A stretch of DNA of 12,592 bases from Phenylobacterium sp. (GTDB lineage: Bacteria; Pseudomonadota; Alphaproteobacteria; Caulobacterales; Caulobacteraceae): positions 1-12,592 of the forward strand of contig JAQVDF010000012.1 of the NCBI GenBank assembly GCA_028698405.1, in the 5' to 3' direction. The translations under genes were made by a program, and so were the position numbers. Positions within the stretch are counted from its first letter, which is position 1, and the number at the start of each line of letters is the position of its first letter. The notes under the pieces are model-generated. The model searched no databases and was not told the DNA's origin. It saw only the letters and a program-made list of their open reading frames with translations. Of the stretch, positions 1 through 7,511 are shown one piece after another.

Positions 1-407
1 CCCTCGGCGTCCGGATGGCCGGCGATGACGCCGAGCGCGGCGTAGCGGGCCTCTTCCTGGCCGCTCAGCACCCGGATCTCGAAACCGGTCTCCTGCCGCA
101 CCCGTGCGACGAATTCCGGACCGTCCTCCGCCTCGCGCACGGCGGCGGTGCCGACGACCGTCACGTCGTCCGTGGGCCAGCTGTCGAGCACGACGCGGAA
201 GCGGCGCAGGATCGCCAGCGCCAGCTCGACGCCGGGCGCCGACAGTCGTCCCGTGGCCGGCAGGTCGCGGCCCAGCCCCGCCAGCGCCTTCTCGTTGAAG
301 ACCGTCCAGATCGCGCGGCCTTCCAGCCGGTAGATGACCAGGCGGACCGAGTTGGAGCCGACGTCGATGACCGCCGCCTGGCGGGGGTGACTGCTATCCG
401 CGCTGGG
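1..407 (-). CDS. ppx: Exopolyphosphatase Ppx, N-terminal part, cut by the left edge; start codon not identifiable
   Basis: Ppx/GppA phosphatases of the actin-like ATPase superfamily release phosphate from the ends of polyphosphate in the cytoplasm. Read on the minus strand from 371 downward, the frame gives the hallmark phosphate-1 loop [18 protein letters not shown], then [11 protein letters not shown], then the [20 protein letters not shown] segment typical of this family, with no stop before base 1. About 123 codons from the loop onward are present, against 300 to 500 in whole proteins. The gene follows ppk1 and overlaps its end, so synthesis and breakdown of polyphosphate are coupled. The start is odd. 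The frame is closed by TAG at 410-408, and the 12 codons from there to the loop ([12 protein letters not shown]) contain no ATG, GTG, TTG or CTG. An ATG directly precedes that TAG (413-411). The family call is secure; whether the gene is intact is not. Confidence 0.85.
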
Positions 408-413
408 CTACAT
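394..413 (-). other. ppk1/ppx junction: ATG followed at once by TAG in the ppx frame
   Basis: On the minus strand the last ppk1 codons (His-Val-Ala-Gln-Arg-Gly-stop, TAG at 396-394) overlap the ppx frame. In the ppx frame the same bases read ATG (413-411), TAG (410-408), then an open coding-like stretch into Ppx. A single change of that TAG to CAG would give a Ppx starting M-Q-P-S-A-D and would change one ppk1 residue (Val to Ala). What is seen is the missing start. That it is a point mutation or a sequencing error is inference. Confidence 0.6.
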
Positions 414-2583
414 GATCGATCGCGCGCGGCATGTCCTTCACCTTCTGGCCTCGCCCGGACAGGGAGGGGTTGGTCATGAAGTACTCGTGGGCCGAGAAGG
501 CGCTGGGGTGGTCCCAGGACGCCTCGCGCGTATAGCGGCCGGACGCGTCCAGCGTCCAGCTTTGAGCCTCGTCCTTGAGGTTCGCGACCATGATCTGGTG
601 CAGGACCTGCTGGTGGACGGTGGGGTTCTCGACCGGCGTCAGGCACTCGATCCGCCGATCGAGGTTCCGCGGCATCCAGTCGGCCGATGAGATGAACACC
701 CGCGCCTGGGCCGACGGCATCGGCGCGCCGTTGGCGAAGGCGACGATGCGCGCGTGCTCCAGGAACCGCCCGACGATCGACTTGACCCGGATGTTTTGGG
801 ACAGGCCCGGCAGGCCGGGTCTGAGGCAGCAGATGCCGCGGACCACCAGGTCGATGGTCACCCCGGCCTGGCTGGCCGCGTAGAGCGCATCGATGATCAC
901 GGGATCCACGAGCGCGTTCAGCTTGGCCCAGATCGCCGCCGGCTTGCCCTTCTTGGCGTTCTCGATCTCCCGAAGGATCAGCGCCAGCAGGTCCTGCTTC
1001 ATGGTCACCGGCGAGAAGGAGAGCTTCTCCAGCGTGTGCGGCCGGGCGTAACCGGTGATGAAGTTGAACAGCCGCGCCGCATCCCGCCCCAGCGCCGGGT
1101 CGGTCGTGAACAGAGACAGGTCGGTGTAAACCTTGGCCGTCTGCGGATGGTAGTTGCCGGTGCCGAAGTGGCAGTAGGTGCGCAGCCCGTCGCCCTCCTT
1201 GCGCACCACCATCGATAGCTTGGCGTGGGTCTTGTACTCGAAGAAGCCGAACACGACGTGGACGCCGGCGCGCTCCAGGTCCCGGGCCCACTTCAGGTTG
1301 GCCTCCTCGTCGAAGCGGGCCTTGATCTCCACCAGGGCGGTGACGTTCTTGCCATTGTCGGCGGCCTCGATCAGGGCCGCGATGATCGGGCTGTCCTGGC
1401 TGGTGCGGTAGAGCGTCTGCTTGATCGCCAGCACGTTGGGGTCGCGCGCCGCCTGCCGCAGGAACTGGATCACCACGTCGAAGCTCTCGAACGGGTGGTG
1501 GACCAGGATGTCCTTCTCGCGGATCGCGGCGAAGCAGTCGCCGGCGTGGTCGCGGATGCGCTCCGGGAAGCGGGCCTGGAACGGCTTGAACTTCAGGTCC
1601 GCCCGGTCGGGCGGAATGAGCTGGACGAGCTCGTCGAGGCCCAACGGCCCGTCGATCAGGATGATGTCCTGGGTCTCGGCGTCGAGGTTTTCGCAGATGA
1701 AGGCGCGCAGCTCCTCGGGCATGGCGGCCTCGACCTCGACGCGGACGATCGAGCCCAGCCGCCGCTGCTTCAGCCGGGCCTCGAATTCGCGCACCAGATC
1801 CTCGGCCTCTTCCTCGAACTCCACGTCGGAATCGCGGGTCAGCCGGAACACGCCGCTCGCCTCGACGTCGCAGCCGGGGAACAGGTGGTCGAGGAACAGG
1901 CTGAGCAGGCCCTCCAGCGAGATGAACCGCCGCTGGGCCTTCTGCCGCGGCTTGCCCGACGGGGGCAGGGCCCAGAACCGCGCCACTTGGGCCGGGATCG
2001 GCACCAGGGCGTAGTGCGGTTTTGAATCGCTGTCCCGCTTCAGCTTCAGCACCAGCGAGAAGGCCAGGTTCGGGATGAACGGGAAGGGATGAGCCGGGTC
2101 GATGGCCAGCGGCGTCAGCACCGGGAAGAGCTGGGTCAGGAAGGTGTCCTGCAGGGCGGCCTTCTCGTCCGCGGTGACCTCTCCCGCGCTGACCACCTTC
2201 AGCCCCTCTTCGGCCAGCTCGCGTCGGAGGTCCCGCCAGCGGACCTGTTGGTCGGCCATCAGGTCGGCGGCCTCTGCGTTGATCCGCACGAGCTGCTCGG
2301 CGGGGGTCAGGCCGTCCTGGCTCTCCACGCGCACGCCTTCGCGCACCTGCGCCTTCAGGCCGGCCACGCGAACCATGTAGAACTCGTCGAGGTTGTTGGC
2401 GCTGATCGCCAGGAAGCGCAGCCGCTCCAGCAGCGGGTGGCGGGGGTTGGTGCTCTCGGCCAGCACCCGGCGGTTGAAGGCCAGCCAGGAAAGCTCGCGG
2501 TTGAAGAAGCGCTCGGGCGAGCTGGCCATCGCCTCGTCCCAGCCCAGCGATTTCGGCGGGGCGATGGGCTTGGCGTAGTTCAT
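394..2583 (-). CDS. ppk1: Polyphosphate kinase 1
   Basis: Ppk1 reversibly moves the terminal phosphate of ATP onto inorganic polyphosphate and is usually membrane-associated. The 729-residue product is a normal length for the family. The N domain opens with [17 protein letters not shown] (about 25-41) and [15 protein letters not shown]. The head domain has [17 protein letters not shown] (153-169). The two phospholipase D-like catalytic halves carry the key histidines: His453 in YKTHAKLS (the autophosphorylated histidine, equivalent to E. coli His435), His472 in [18 protein letters not shown], and His610 in FLEHARI, followed by [15 protein letters not shown]. The start at 2583 is backed by AGAGGAA about 6 bases upstream. 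The gap to hdaA upstream is 48 bases, and the gene overlaps the ppx frame downstream, which suggests one transcript. No defect is visible. Confidence 0.97.
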   Translation of the reverse strand: MNYAKPIAPPKSLGWDEAMASSPERFFNRELSWLAFNRRVLAESTNPRHPLLERLRFLAISANNLDEFYMVRVAGLKAQVREGVRVESQDGLTPAEQLVRINAEAADLMADQQVRWRDLRRELAEEGLKVVSAGEVTADEKAALQDTFLTQLFPVLTPLAIDPAHPFPFIPNLAFSLVLKLKRDSDSKPHYALVPIPAQVARFWALPPSGKPRQKAQRRFISLEGLLSLFLDHLFPGCDVEASGVFRLTRDSDVEFEEEAEDLVREFEARLKQRRLGSIVRVEVEAAMPEELRAFICENLDAETQDIILIDGPLGLDELVQLIPPDRADLKFKPFQARFPERIRDHAGDCFAAIREKDILVHHPFESFDVVIQFLRQAARDPNVLAIKQTLYRTSQDSPIIAALIEAADNGKNVTALVEIKARFDEEANLKWARDLERAGVHVVFGFFEYKTHAKLSMVVRKEGDGLRTYCHFGTGNYHPQTAKVYTDLSLFTTDPALGRDAARLFNFITGYARPHTLEKLSFSPVTMKQDLLALILREIENAKKGKPAAIWAKLNALVDPVIIDALYAASQAGVTIDLVVRGICCLRPGLPGLSQNIRVKSIVGRFLEHARIVAFANGAPMPSAQARVFISSADWMPRNLDRRIECLTPVENPTVHQQVLHQIMVANLKDEAQSWTLDASGRYTREASWDHPSAFSAHEYFMTNPSLSGRGQKVKDMPRAIDHVAQRG

Positions 2584-2631
2584 GCGGTTCCTCTCATGGG
2601 GCCATACTAGCCGTCAGATAACGACAAATCT

Positions 2632-3303
2632 TCAATCGAAAAGATCGAGGTTGTCCGCCCCCTCGCCGAGGATTTCGCGGGCCAGGGCGCGGGAGACCGA
2701 CCGCTGTCGCTCGTCCGCCGCCTCGTCCAGCAGCCGCACGAGTTCGCGCGCGTGGATCGCCGACCGCGGCATGCGGCGCAGGAGATAGGGATAGATGTCG
2801 TCCGAGGGGCGGATGGCCCGCTCGGCGAACAGCCGCCGCAGCACCGCCTCCAGCACCGTATCGTCCGGCTCCTCGATGAGCGCCACGGGCAAGGCGTTGA
2901 GGCGGCTGCGCAGGTCGGGCAGGGCCGCCGGCCAGCCTGCCGGCGGGGTGCGGGCGGTGAGCAGCAGGCCGCCACCCTCGCGCCCGGCCATGTTGATCAG
3001 GTGGAACAACGCCTCCTCGTCGATCCCGCGGTCGACGTTCTCGACCAGCACCGGCCGGCCTGCGGCCGCGGCCACGTCCGGAGCCGCCCGATCCAGACAG
3101 ACGGCGCCCGCCTTCTCCGCCCAGGCCTGCGCCAGGTGGCTCTTGCCGACGCCCTCGGGCCCGACCAGGACCAGGCAGCCGCCGTGCCAGGCGGGCCAGG
3201 CGTCGAGCGCAGCGACGGCGGCTGCGTTGGACGGCCCGACGGCGAAATCCTCGCGCCTGCGCGTCATTCGGCGCTTGAGCGTCAGGCGAAGTTGCTGCGC
3301 CAT
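2632..3303 (-). CDS. hdaA: HdaA, DnaA-related regulatory inactivator of replication initiation
   Basis: Hda-family AAA+ proteins bind the DNA sliding clamp and stimulate hydrolysis of DnaA-bound ATP, preventing re-initiation (known for E. coli Hda and Caulobacter HdaA). From the chosen start the product is 223 residues. The clamp-binding motif QLRLTL lies at residues 4-9, followed by REDFAVGPSN, Walker A GPEGVGKS (48-55), a Walker B-like VLVENVD (85-91), sensor 1 LLLTARTPP, the arginine region RRMPRSAI (176-183) and a sensor 2-like SRALAREIL. There is no DNA-binding domain, as expected. The reading frame stays open to an upstream ATG at 3345, but 3303 puts the clamp motif at the extreme N terminus, as in relatives. 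Met13 would remove that motif. No good Shine-Dalgarno precedes 3303. Walker B has Glu in place of the usual first Asp. Confidence 0.9.
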   Translation of the reverse strand: MAQQLRLTLKRRMTRRREDFAVGPSNAAAVAALDAWPAWHGGCLVLVGPEGVGKSHLAQAWAEKAGAVCLDRAAPDVAAAAGRPVLVENVDRGIDEEALFHLINMAGREGGGLLLTARTPPAGWPAALPDLRSRLNALPVALIEEPDDTVLEAVLRRLFAERAIRPSDDIYPYLLRRMPRSAIHARELVRLLDEAADERQRSVSRALAREILGEGADNLDLFD

Positions 3304-3335
3304 GTGAGCACGGGGCCTGGGAAAAACACGGACGC

Positions 3336-3364
3336 AGTCTAGCAAGCAGCGGGCTTCGCGTCTC
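3336..3364 (-). promoter_or_regulatory. Possible housekeeping-sigma promoter of hdaA (Caulobacter type)
   Basis: On the minus strand, GAGACGC (3364-3358) matches 5 of 7 positions of the Caulobacter -35 consensus TTGACGS. After 14 bases comes GCTAGACT (3343-3336), which fits the first six positions of the -10 consensus GCTANAWC. The spacing is within the 10-14 reported for that sigma factor. The -10 lies about 33 bases before the hdaA start, so hdaA-ppk1-ppx could be transcribed apart from bpt. This rests on motif matching only. Confidence 0.35.
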
Positions 3365-3379
3365 GCTGCGGCTGTCGGT

Positions 3380-4141
3380 TCAGACTGCGCGGCCCAGCAG
3401 ATCGCGGGGCGACATCAGGGTCCAGCCTTCCGGCCGCAACAGCTCGATCGGATTGAACCGGATCTTGTAGTCCATCTTCTCGGAGCCCCGCACCCAGTAA
3501 CCGAGATAGACGTAAGGGATGTTGGTCAGGCAGCCCTGGGCGATGTGGTCCAGGATCATGAACGAGCCGAGGCTGCGCCGGCCCATGGTCGGATCGTAGA
3601 AGCTGTAGACCAGCGACAGCCCGTCGCTCATCAAATCGACCAGGGCGCAGGCGACCAGGTCGCCCGGTCCGCCGTCGTCGGAGCGCAGCCGGTACTCGAT
3701 GATGTGGGTTCGGACTGCGGTGTCCTCGACCATCGCCACGTAGTCGGGCCAGGTCATCTCGGCCATGCCGCCCTCGGCGTGGCGGGCGAGCAGGTAGCGG
3801 CGGAGCAGGTCGAACTGCTCCATCGTCGCCTCGGCCTCGACCAGATGGCGTTCGAGATCCTCATTGCGCGAGAGGGTGCGGCGCTCGTTGCGCGAGAAGA
3901 CGTAGTCCGCCGCGGGAATCCGCGCCGAGACGCAGGCCGAGCAGGCCTCGCAGGCCGGGCGGTAGGCGATGTTCTGAGAGCGACGGAAGCCGACCTGGGT
4001 CAGGGAGTCGTTGACGCTGGCGCCGTCGGTGAGCGGCAGATGAGCGAACACCTTCCGCTCGTATCGGCCGGGCAGGTAGGGGCAAGGCGAGGGCGCGGTG
4101 AGGAAAAATCTCAACTGCCGCGTCGGGAAGTGCTGGGTCAC
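3380..4141 (-). CDS. bpt: Aspartate/glutamate leucyltransferase Bpt (bacterial ATE family)
   Basis: Bpt enzymes transfer leucine from Leu-tRNA to proteins with N-terminal Asp or Glu, making them substrates for ClpS/ClpAP degradation through the N-degron pathway. The 253-residue product has the conserved ATE N domain: LRFFLTAPSPCPYLPGR (10-26, Cys20), NDSLTQVGFRRSQNIAYRP and a cysteine cluster, CEACSAC (Cys64, 67, 70). The C-terminal domain has GGMAEMTWPDY, LVYSFYDP, RRSLGSFMILDHI and YVYLGYWVRGSEKMDYK, the last typical of the GNAT-like catalytic part. The first codon is GTG (4141-4139), with a weak GTAGG about 5 bases upstream; conservation from residue 1 supports this start. The gene sits 75 bases after motB and 76 before hdaA on the same strand. 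ClpS and ClpA are not in the window. The annotation as an arginyltransferase common in databases is less likely for a bacterial member. Confidence 0.93.
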   Translation of the reverse strand: MTQHFPTRQLRFFLTAPSPCPYLPGRYERKVFAHLPLTDGASVNDSLTQVGFRRSQNIAYRPACEACSACVSARIPAADYVFSRNERRTLSRNEDLERHLVEAEATMEQFDLLRRYLLARHAEGGMAEMTWPDYVAMVEDTAVRTHIIEYRLRSDDGGPGDLVACALVDLMSDGLSLVYSFYDPTMGRRSLGSFMILDHIAQGCLTNIPYVYLGYWVRGSEKMDYKIRFNPIELLRPEGWTLMSPRDLLGRAV

Positions 4142-4216
4142 GGACCTACGATACGCCTCGCTAGAAGTAGACCTTCCGGATTAGGCGGTATGCAGGAGCG
4201 TCGTGCAAGCGCCTCG

Positions 4217-5116
4217 TCACAGCCCCGCGTCGGCGGGCAACACGGGGGCCTCACGCAGCAACACGATGGCGATCCTTCGGTTTCCGGCGAGCGTGGGATC
4301 GTCGGGATAGAGCGGCTCGGAGGTGGACTTGCCGGCCACCTGGAAGACCCGGTCGGGGTCGACGCCGGCGGCCTGCAGCACCCGCCGCGACTGATCAGCG
4401 CGGGCGGCCGACAGCGGCCAATCGCCCTCGGCCTTCCTCAGGTTCGGACTGGCGCTGGTGTGGCCGTAGATGCTGATCCGGTTCGGCAACTGGTTGATGA
4501 TCTTGGCGACTGCGCGCAGCAGTAGCCTCGCCCGCTCGTTGGGCTGCGACGAGCCCTCGGCGAACATTGAGCGGCCTTCCTGGTCGACGAGCTGGATGCG
4601 CAACCCCTCGGGAGTCTGGTCGATCAGGATGTGCTTCGACAGTTCGGCCAGCTCGGGCATCTCCTGCAACGCCTGGCGCAGGGACTGAGCGGCCGAGGCG
4701 AAGGCGGCGGCCTCGCGGCGCTGCAGCGCCTCGCGCAGCGCTTCGGTGGAGATGTCCTCCATCGGCGAGCCGGCCTCGTTGCTCTTGCCTTCGCTGGGGC
4801 TGGCGGCTTCCGGGGCGAGGTCTTCGATGATGGCGCGGGAGCCGGAGGCCTTGGAGCCGTCCTGGCCGAGCGCCGCGCCGCCGAGAATGCCGCCGGAACC
4901 GGACGTGGTTTCCGACACGGAGGCGGGGGCGAAGTAGTCGGCGATGCCGCGCTTCTGCTCCGGGCTGGTGGTGTTGATCAGCCACATCAGCAGGAAGAAG
5001 GCCATCATGGCGGTGACGAAGTCGGCGTAGGCGACCTTCCACGCGCCGCCGTGGTGCCCCTCGTGCCCGGTCTTGCGGACCTTCTTGATGACGACGGGGC
5101 CTTCTGCGACCGCCAT
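4217..5116 (-). CDS. motB: Flagellar motor stator protein MotB
   Basis: MotB pairs with MotA in the inner membrane to form the proton-driven stator and anchors it to peptidoglycan. The 299-residue product has a basic N terminus (KKVRKTGHEGHHGGAWKVAY), one membrane segment (about 30-48) starting with the proton-carrying Asp32 in AYADFVTAMMAFFLLMWL, a plug-like RGIADYFAPA (56-65), and a long low-complexity Ser/Gly/Ala/Glu linker (66-150). The OmpA-like peptidoglycan-binding domain follows (about 170-290), with IYGHTS (216-221), WPLSAARAD (233-241) and NRRI (279-282). motA is not adjacent; I recall Caulobacter also keeping motA and motB at separate loci. The gene diverges from the dehydrogenase at 5205, sharing an 88-base intergenic region. 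AAGG lies about 11 bases before the start. I could not find a sigma-54 or CtrA site there. Confidence 0.95.
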   Translation of the reverse strand: MAVAEGPVVIKKVRKTGHEGHHGGAWKVAYADFVTAMMAFFLLMWLINTTSPEQKRGIADYFAPASVSETTSGSGGILGGAALGQDGSKASGSRAIIEDLAPEAASPSEGKSNEAGSPMEDISTEALREALQRREAAAFASAAQSLRQALQEMPELAELSKHILIDQTPEGLRIQLVDQEGRSMFAEGSSQPNERARLLLRAVAKIINQLPNRISIYGHTSASPNLRKAEGDWPLSAARADQSRRVLQAAGVDPDRVFQVAGKSTSEPLYPDDPTLAGNRRIAIVLLREAPVLPADAGL

Positions 5117-5204
5117 GACTCCACGCCCTTCTGCGCAACGCCTAATGAGGGCGGCATGGTGAACGGGCCGCGTTAAGATGCGGTGATCGCAAAGGGCATT
5201 TTCG

Positions 5205-6059
5205 ATGAAGACGGCGTTCGTGGGCCTGGGCGTGATGGGCTACCCCATGGCCGGGCACCTCAAACGGGCCGGCCACGAGGTGGCGGTGTTCAACCGCAGT
5301 CCGGGAAAGGCCCAACGCTGGGCCGAGGTCTTCGGAGGCGGCGCCTGCGCCACCGTCGCCCAGGCGGCAGAGAGCGCCGAGGTCCTGGCCCTCTGCGTCG
5401 GCAATGACGACGATGTGCGTCAGGTGGTGCGGGCGGCGCTGCCCTCGCTGGCGCCCGGAGCGGTGATCGTCGACCACACCACCACCTCCGCGAAGCTGGC
5501 GCGAGAGATGGCCGAGCTCGCAGCCGCGAGCGGGCGCGCCTTCGTGGACGCGCCGGTGTCCGGCGGCCAGGCCGGGGCGGAGAACGGCCAGCTGACCATC
5601 ATGTGCGGCGGCGATGCCGCGGCCTTCGCCAGCGCCGAGCCGGCGATGTCCGCCTACGCCAGGGCGATCCGACTGATGGGCGGGCCGGGCGCAGGCCAGC
5701 TGACCAAGATGGTCAACCAGATCTGCATCGCCGGCCTGCTGCAGGGTCTCGCCGAAGGGCTGCACTTCGCCCGCCGCACCGGGCTCGACCCGGCCGAGGT
5801 CTTCCTGGCGATCAGCAAGGGCGCGGCCCAATCCTGGCAGATGGACAACCGCTGGGCCACGATGAGCGAAGGCCGCTTCGATTTCGGTTTCGCCGTCGAC
5901 TGGATGCGCAAGGACCTGGGCCTGGTGCTCGACGAGGCCAGCGCCAAAGGCGCGACCCTGGAGGTCACCGCCCTGGTCGACCGCTACTACGCCGAGGTGC
6001 AGGACCTCGGCGGCGGCCGCTGGGACACCTCCAGCCTGGTGGCGAGGCTGGAGCGCTAG
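5205..6059 (+). CDS. NAD(P)-dependent beta-hydroxyacid dehydrogenase (3-hydroxyisobutyrate dehydrogenase/glyoxylate reductase family)
   Basis: This is a cytoplasmic oxidoreductase that interconverts a beta-hydroxyacid and a semialdehyde or oxoacid. The 284-residue product has an N-terminal Rossmann fold with GLGVMG (7-12). The second strand ends in FNRSPGK (29-35); Asn-Arg there usually favours NADP(H). The family signature DAPVSGG is at 115-121, the catalytic lysine K168 is in GAGQLTKMVNQ, and a late KDLGLVLDEA is at 236-245. It resembles succinate-semialdehyde/glyoxylate-reductase-type members more than MmsB, whose copy is at 10686. The substrate cannot be read from the sequence. AAAGGG lies 8 bases before the ATG. 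The gene stands alone, diverging from motB and converging on hemB with a 4-base overlap, and has no metabolic neighbours that define its role. Confidence 0.88.
   Translation: MKTAFVGLGVMGYPMAGHLKRAGHEVAVFNRSPGKAQRWAEVFGGGACATVAQAAESAEVLALCVGNDDDVRQVVRAALPSLAPGAVIVDHTTTSAKLAREMAELAAASGRAFVDAPVSGGQAGAENGQLTIMCGGDAAAFASAEPAMSAYARAIRLMGGPGAGQLTKMVNQICIAGLLQGLAEGLHFARRTGLDPAEVFLAISKGAAQSWQMDNRWATMSEGRFDFGFAVDWMRKDLGLVLDEASAKGATLEVTALVDRYYAEVQDLGGGRWDTSSLVARLER
6056..6059. other. Shared CTAG: overlapping stop codons of convergent genes
   Basis: The plus-strand dehydrogenase ends in TAG at 6057-6059, and hemB on the minus strand ends in TAG read from 6058 to 6056. The palindrome CTAG holds both stops. 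The genes leave no intergenic space for conventional terminators, so the two transcripts must overlap at their 3' ends. Confidence 0.95.
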
Positions 6060-7072
6060 GCGCCCAGCATCCTCGCCGCACGCGGCGCGAAGTAGGTGAT
6101 GATCCCCGCGCAGCCGGCCCGCTTGAAGGCGGTCAGGCTCTCCAGGATGGCCCGCTCCTCGTCGAGCCAGCCGTTCTGGGCGGCGGCCATGATCATCGCG
6201 TACTCGCCGCTGACCTGGAAGGCGAAGGTCGGCAGCCGGAAGGTCTCGACGATGCGGCGGGCGATATCGAGGTAGGGCATCCCCGGCTTGACCATGACCA
6301 TGTCGGCGCCCTCGGCGATGTCGAGAGCGACCTCGCGCAGCGCCTCCTCGGTGTTGGCCGCGTCCATCTGGTAGGTCTTCTTGTCGCCCGGGTTCTCGAT
6401 CGGGCCCGAGCCCAGCTTCCCGGAGCCGATGGCCTCGCGGTAGGGGCCGTAGAAGGCCGAGGCGTACTTGGCCGCATAGGACATGATCATCACGTCCTGC
6501 TGGCCGGCGGCTTCGAGCGCGCTGCGCAGGGCGCCGATGCGCCCGTCCATCATGTCTGATGGGGCGAGGATGTCGGCGCCGGCGGCGGCCTGCATCAGGC
6601 CCTGCTCGACCAGCCGTTCGACGGTGGCGTCGTTGAGGATGCGGCCGTTCTCCACGATGCCGTCGTGGCCGTGGTCGGTGAAGGGATCGAGCGCGACGTC
6701 GCACATAATCCCGACCTCGGGGGCCGCATCCTTCATCGCCTTCACCGCGCGGGCGACGACGTTGTCCGGATCGTAGGCGGCCGCGCCTCTCGCGTCCTTC
6801 TTGGCAGGATCGATGTGCGGGAAGACGGCGATGGCCGGGATGCCCAGCGCGCGGGCCTGGCGCGCCGCCTCGGCGCAGCCGGCCACCGACAGGCGCGAGA
6901 CGCCCGGCATGGCGCCCACCGGGACTTCGCCGTCGCCCTCGTGGACGACGATCGACCAGATGAAGTCCGCCGGCGTCAGCACGCTCTCGCGCACCAGGTC
7001 GCGGATCCAGGGCGCCTGCCGTAGCCGGCGCAGGCGAAGGGCGGGGTAGGGGGCAAGGGCGGGAACGGTCAT
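6056..7072 (-). CDS. hemB: Delta-aminolevulinic acid dehydratase (porphobilinogen synthase), magnesium type
   Basis: HemB condenses two molecules of 5-aminolevulinate into porphobilinogen, the second step shared by all tetrapyrrole routes, in the cytoplasm. The 338-residue product is full length. RLRRLRQAPWIRDLVRES (13-30) is the usual N-terminal arm. The two Schiff-base lysines are K202 in SYAAKYAS and K262 in VMVKPGMPYLD. FYGPYREA (207-214), PIENPGDKKTYQMD and FQVSGEYAMI are also conserved. The metal region DVALDPFTDHGHDG (125-138) has Ala127, Asp129 and Asp137 where zinc enzymes have three cysteines, so this is an Mg-dependent form as in Pseudomonas. No clear Shine-Dalgarno precedes the ATG. 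The gene starts 74 bases from the divergent DUF805 gene. hemA lies at the right end of the window. Confidence 0.96.
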   Translation of the reverse strand: MTVPALAPYPALRLRRLRQAPWIRDLVRESVLTPADFIWSIVVHEGDGEVPVGAMPGVSRLSVAGCAEAARQARALGIPAIAVFPHIDPAKKDARGAAAYDPDNVVARAVKAMKDAAPEVGIMCDVALDPFTDHGHDGIVENGRILNDATVERLVEQGLMQAAAGADILAPSDMMDGRIGALRSALEAAGQQDVMIMSYAAKYASAFYGPYREAIGSGKLGSGPIENPGDKKTYQMDAANTEEALREVALDIAEGADMVMVKPGMPYLDIARRIVETFRLPTFAFQVSGEYAMIMAAAQNGWLDEERAILESLTAFKRAGCAGIITYFAPRAARMLGA

Positions 7073-7146
7073 GGCCGGGTGGTGGCGCCCCGGGCGGCCG
7101 CTGGCAAGTCCGTTGACAGCGCAGCCGGCTCGGAGAAGGTCGGCCC

Positions 7147-7494
7147 ATGACCGACGCGCAGACGCAAAAGGCCTTCAACATCTTCGATCTGGGCGGCCGG
7201 GCCAGCCGGCTGGAGTTCGCCATCGTGCTGGTCGCCTGGTTCGCGGCGATCGCCGCCTACCGGAGCGCGGGCCCGGGCGGCGGCTGGCAACTGGCGCTGG
7301 CGGTGGGCGCGCTGGCTTCGGCCCCGATGATTCTCACCGGCATCCGGCGGCTGCACGACCGCGACCAGTCGGGCTGGTGGATGCTGCTGAGCTTCGTGCC
7401 GCTGATCGGGCTGATCTTCCTGGTGTTCCTGGCCGCCGCCTCGCCGGACGAGCGGGTGAACCGGTTCGGACCGCCGGCCAGGTTGTTCGGCTGA
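7147..7494 (+). CDS. DUF805 family small inner-membrane protein
   Basis: DUF805 proteins are short bacterial membrane proteins of unknown function. The 115-residue product shows the family pattern: FDLGGRASRLEF (13-24), membrane segments near 22-38, 46-62 and 76-97, the conserved TGIRRLHDRDQSGWWMLL around 64-82, PLIGLIFLVFLA, and a final Asn-Arg-Phe-Gly-Pro. The start is supported by GGAGAAGG ending 7 bases upstream. The acyl-CoA dehydrogenase gene begins 17 bases after its stop, so it is probably the first gene of the valine degradation transcript. No enzymatic motif is visible, and its link to valine metabolism rests only on position. Confidence 0.88.
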   Translation: MTDAQTQKAFNIFDLGGRASRLEFAIVLVAWFAAIAAYRSAGPGGGWQLALAVGALASAPMILTGIRRLHDRDQSGWWMLLSFVPLIGLIFLVFLAAASPDERVNRFGPPARLFG

Positions 7495-7511
7495 CGAGGG
7501 GAGGCGGGCGG

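Noticed and set aside
1225..2025. 266-codon plus-strand frame opposite ppk1, and similar ones at 15-479, 754-1218 and 2089-2610
   Set aside because: They are antisense shadows of conserved ppk1 and ppx sequence, with no motifs.
4142..4216. Possible terminator between motB and bpt
   Set aside because: Only a short mismatched stem is visible and there is no T tract, so I cannot say whether motB and bpt are co-transcribed.
7102..7116. Sigma-54-like element TGGCAA-N5-TTGA upstream of the DUF805 gene
   Set aside because: The essential GC of the -12 element is GA here, and no activator site was seen. The TTGACA within it has no -10 partner at proper spacing.
5142..7223. 693-codon minus-strand open frame covering the dehydrogenase, hemB and the gap
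   Set aside because: The part opposite hemB is out of frame with it and reads as a low-complexity Arg/Gly/Pro product. It is a GC-rich shadow spanning two well-supported genes.
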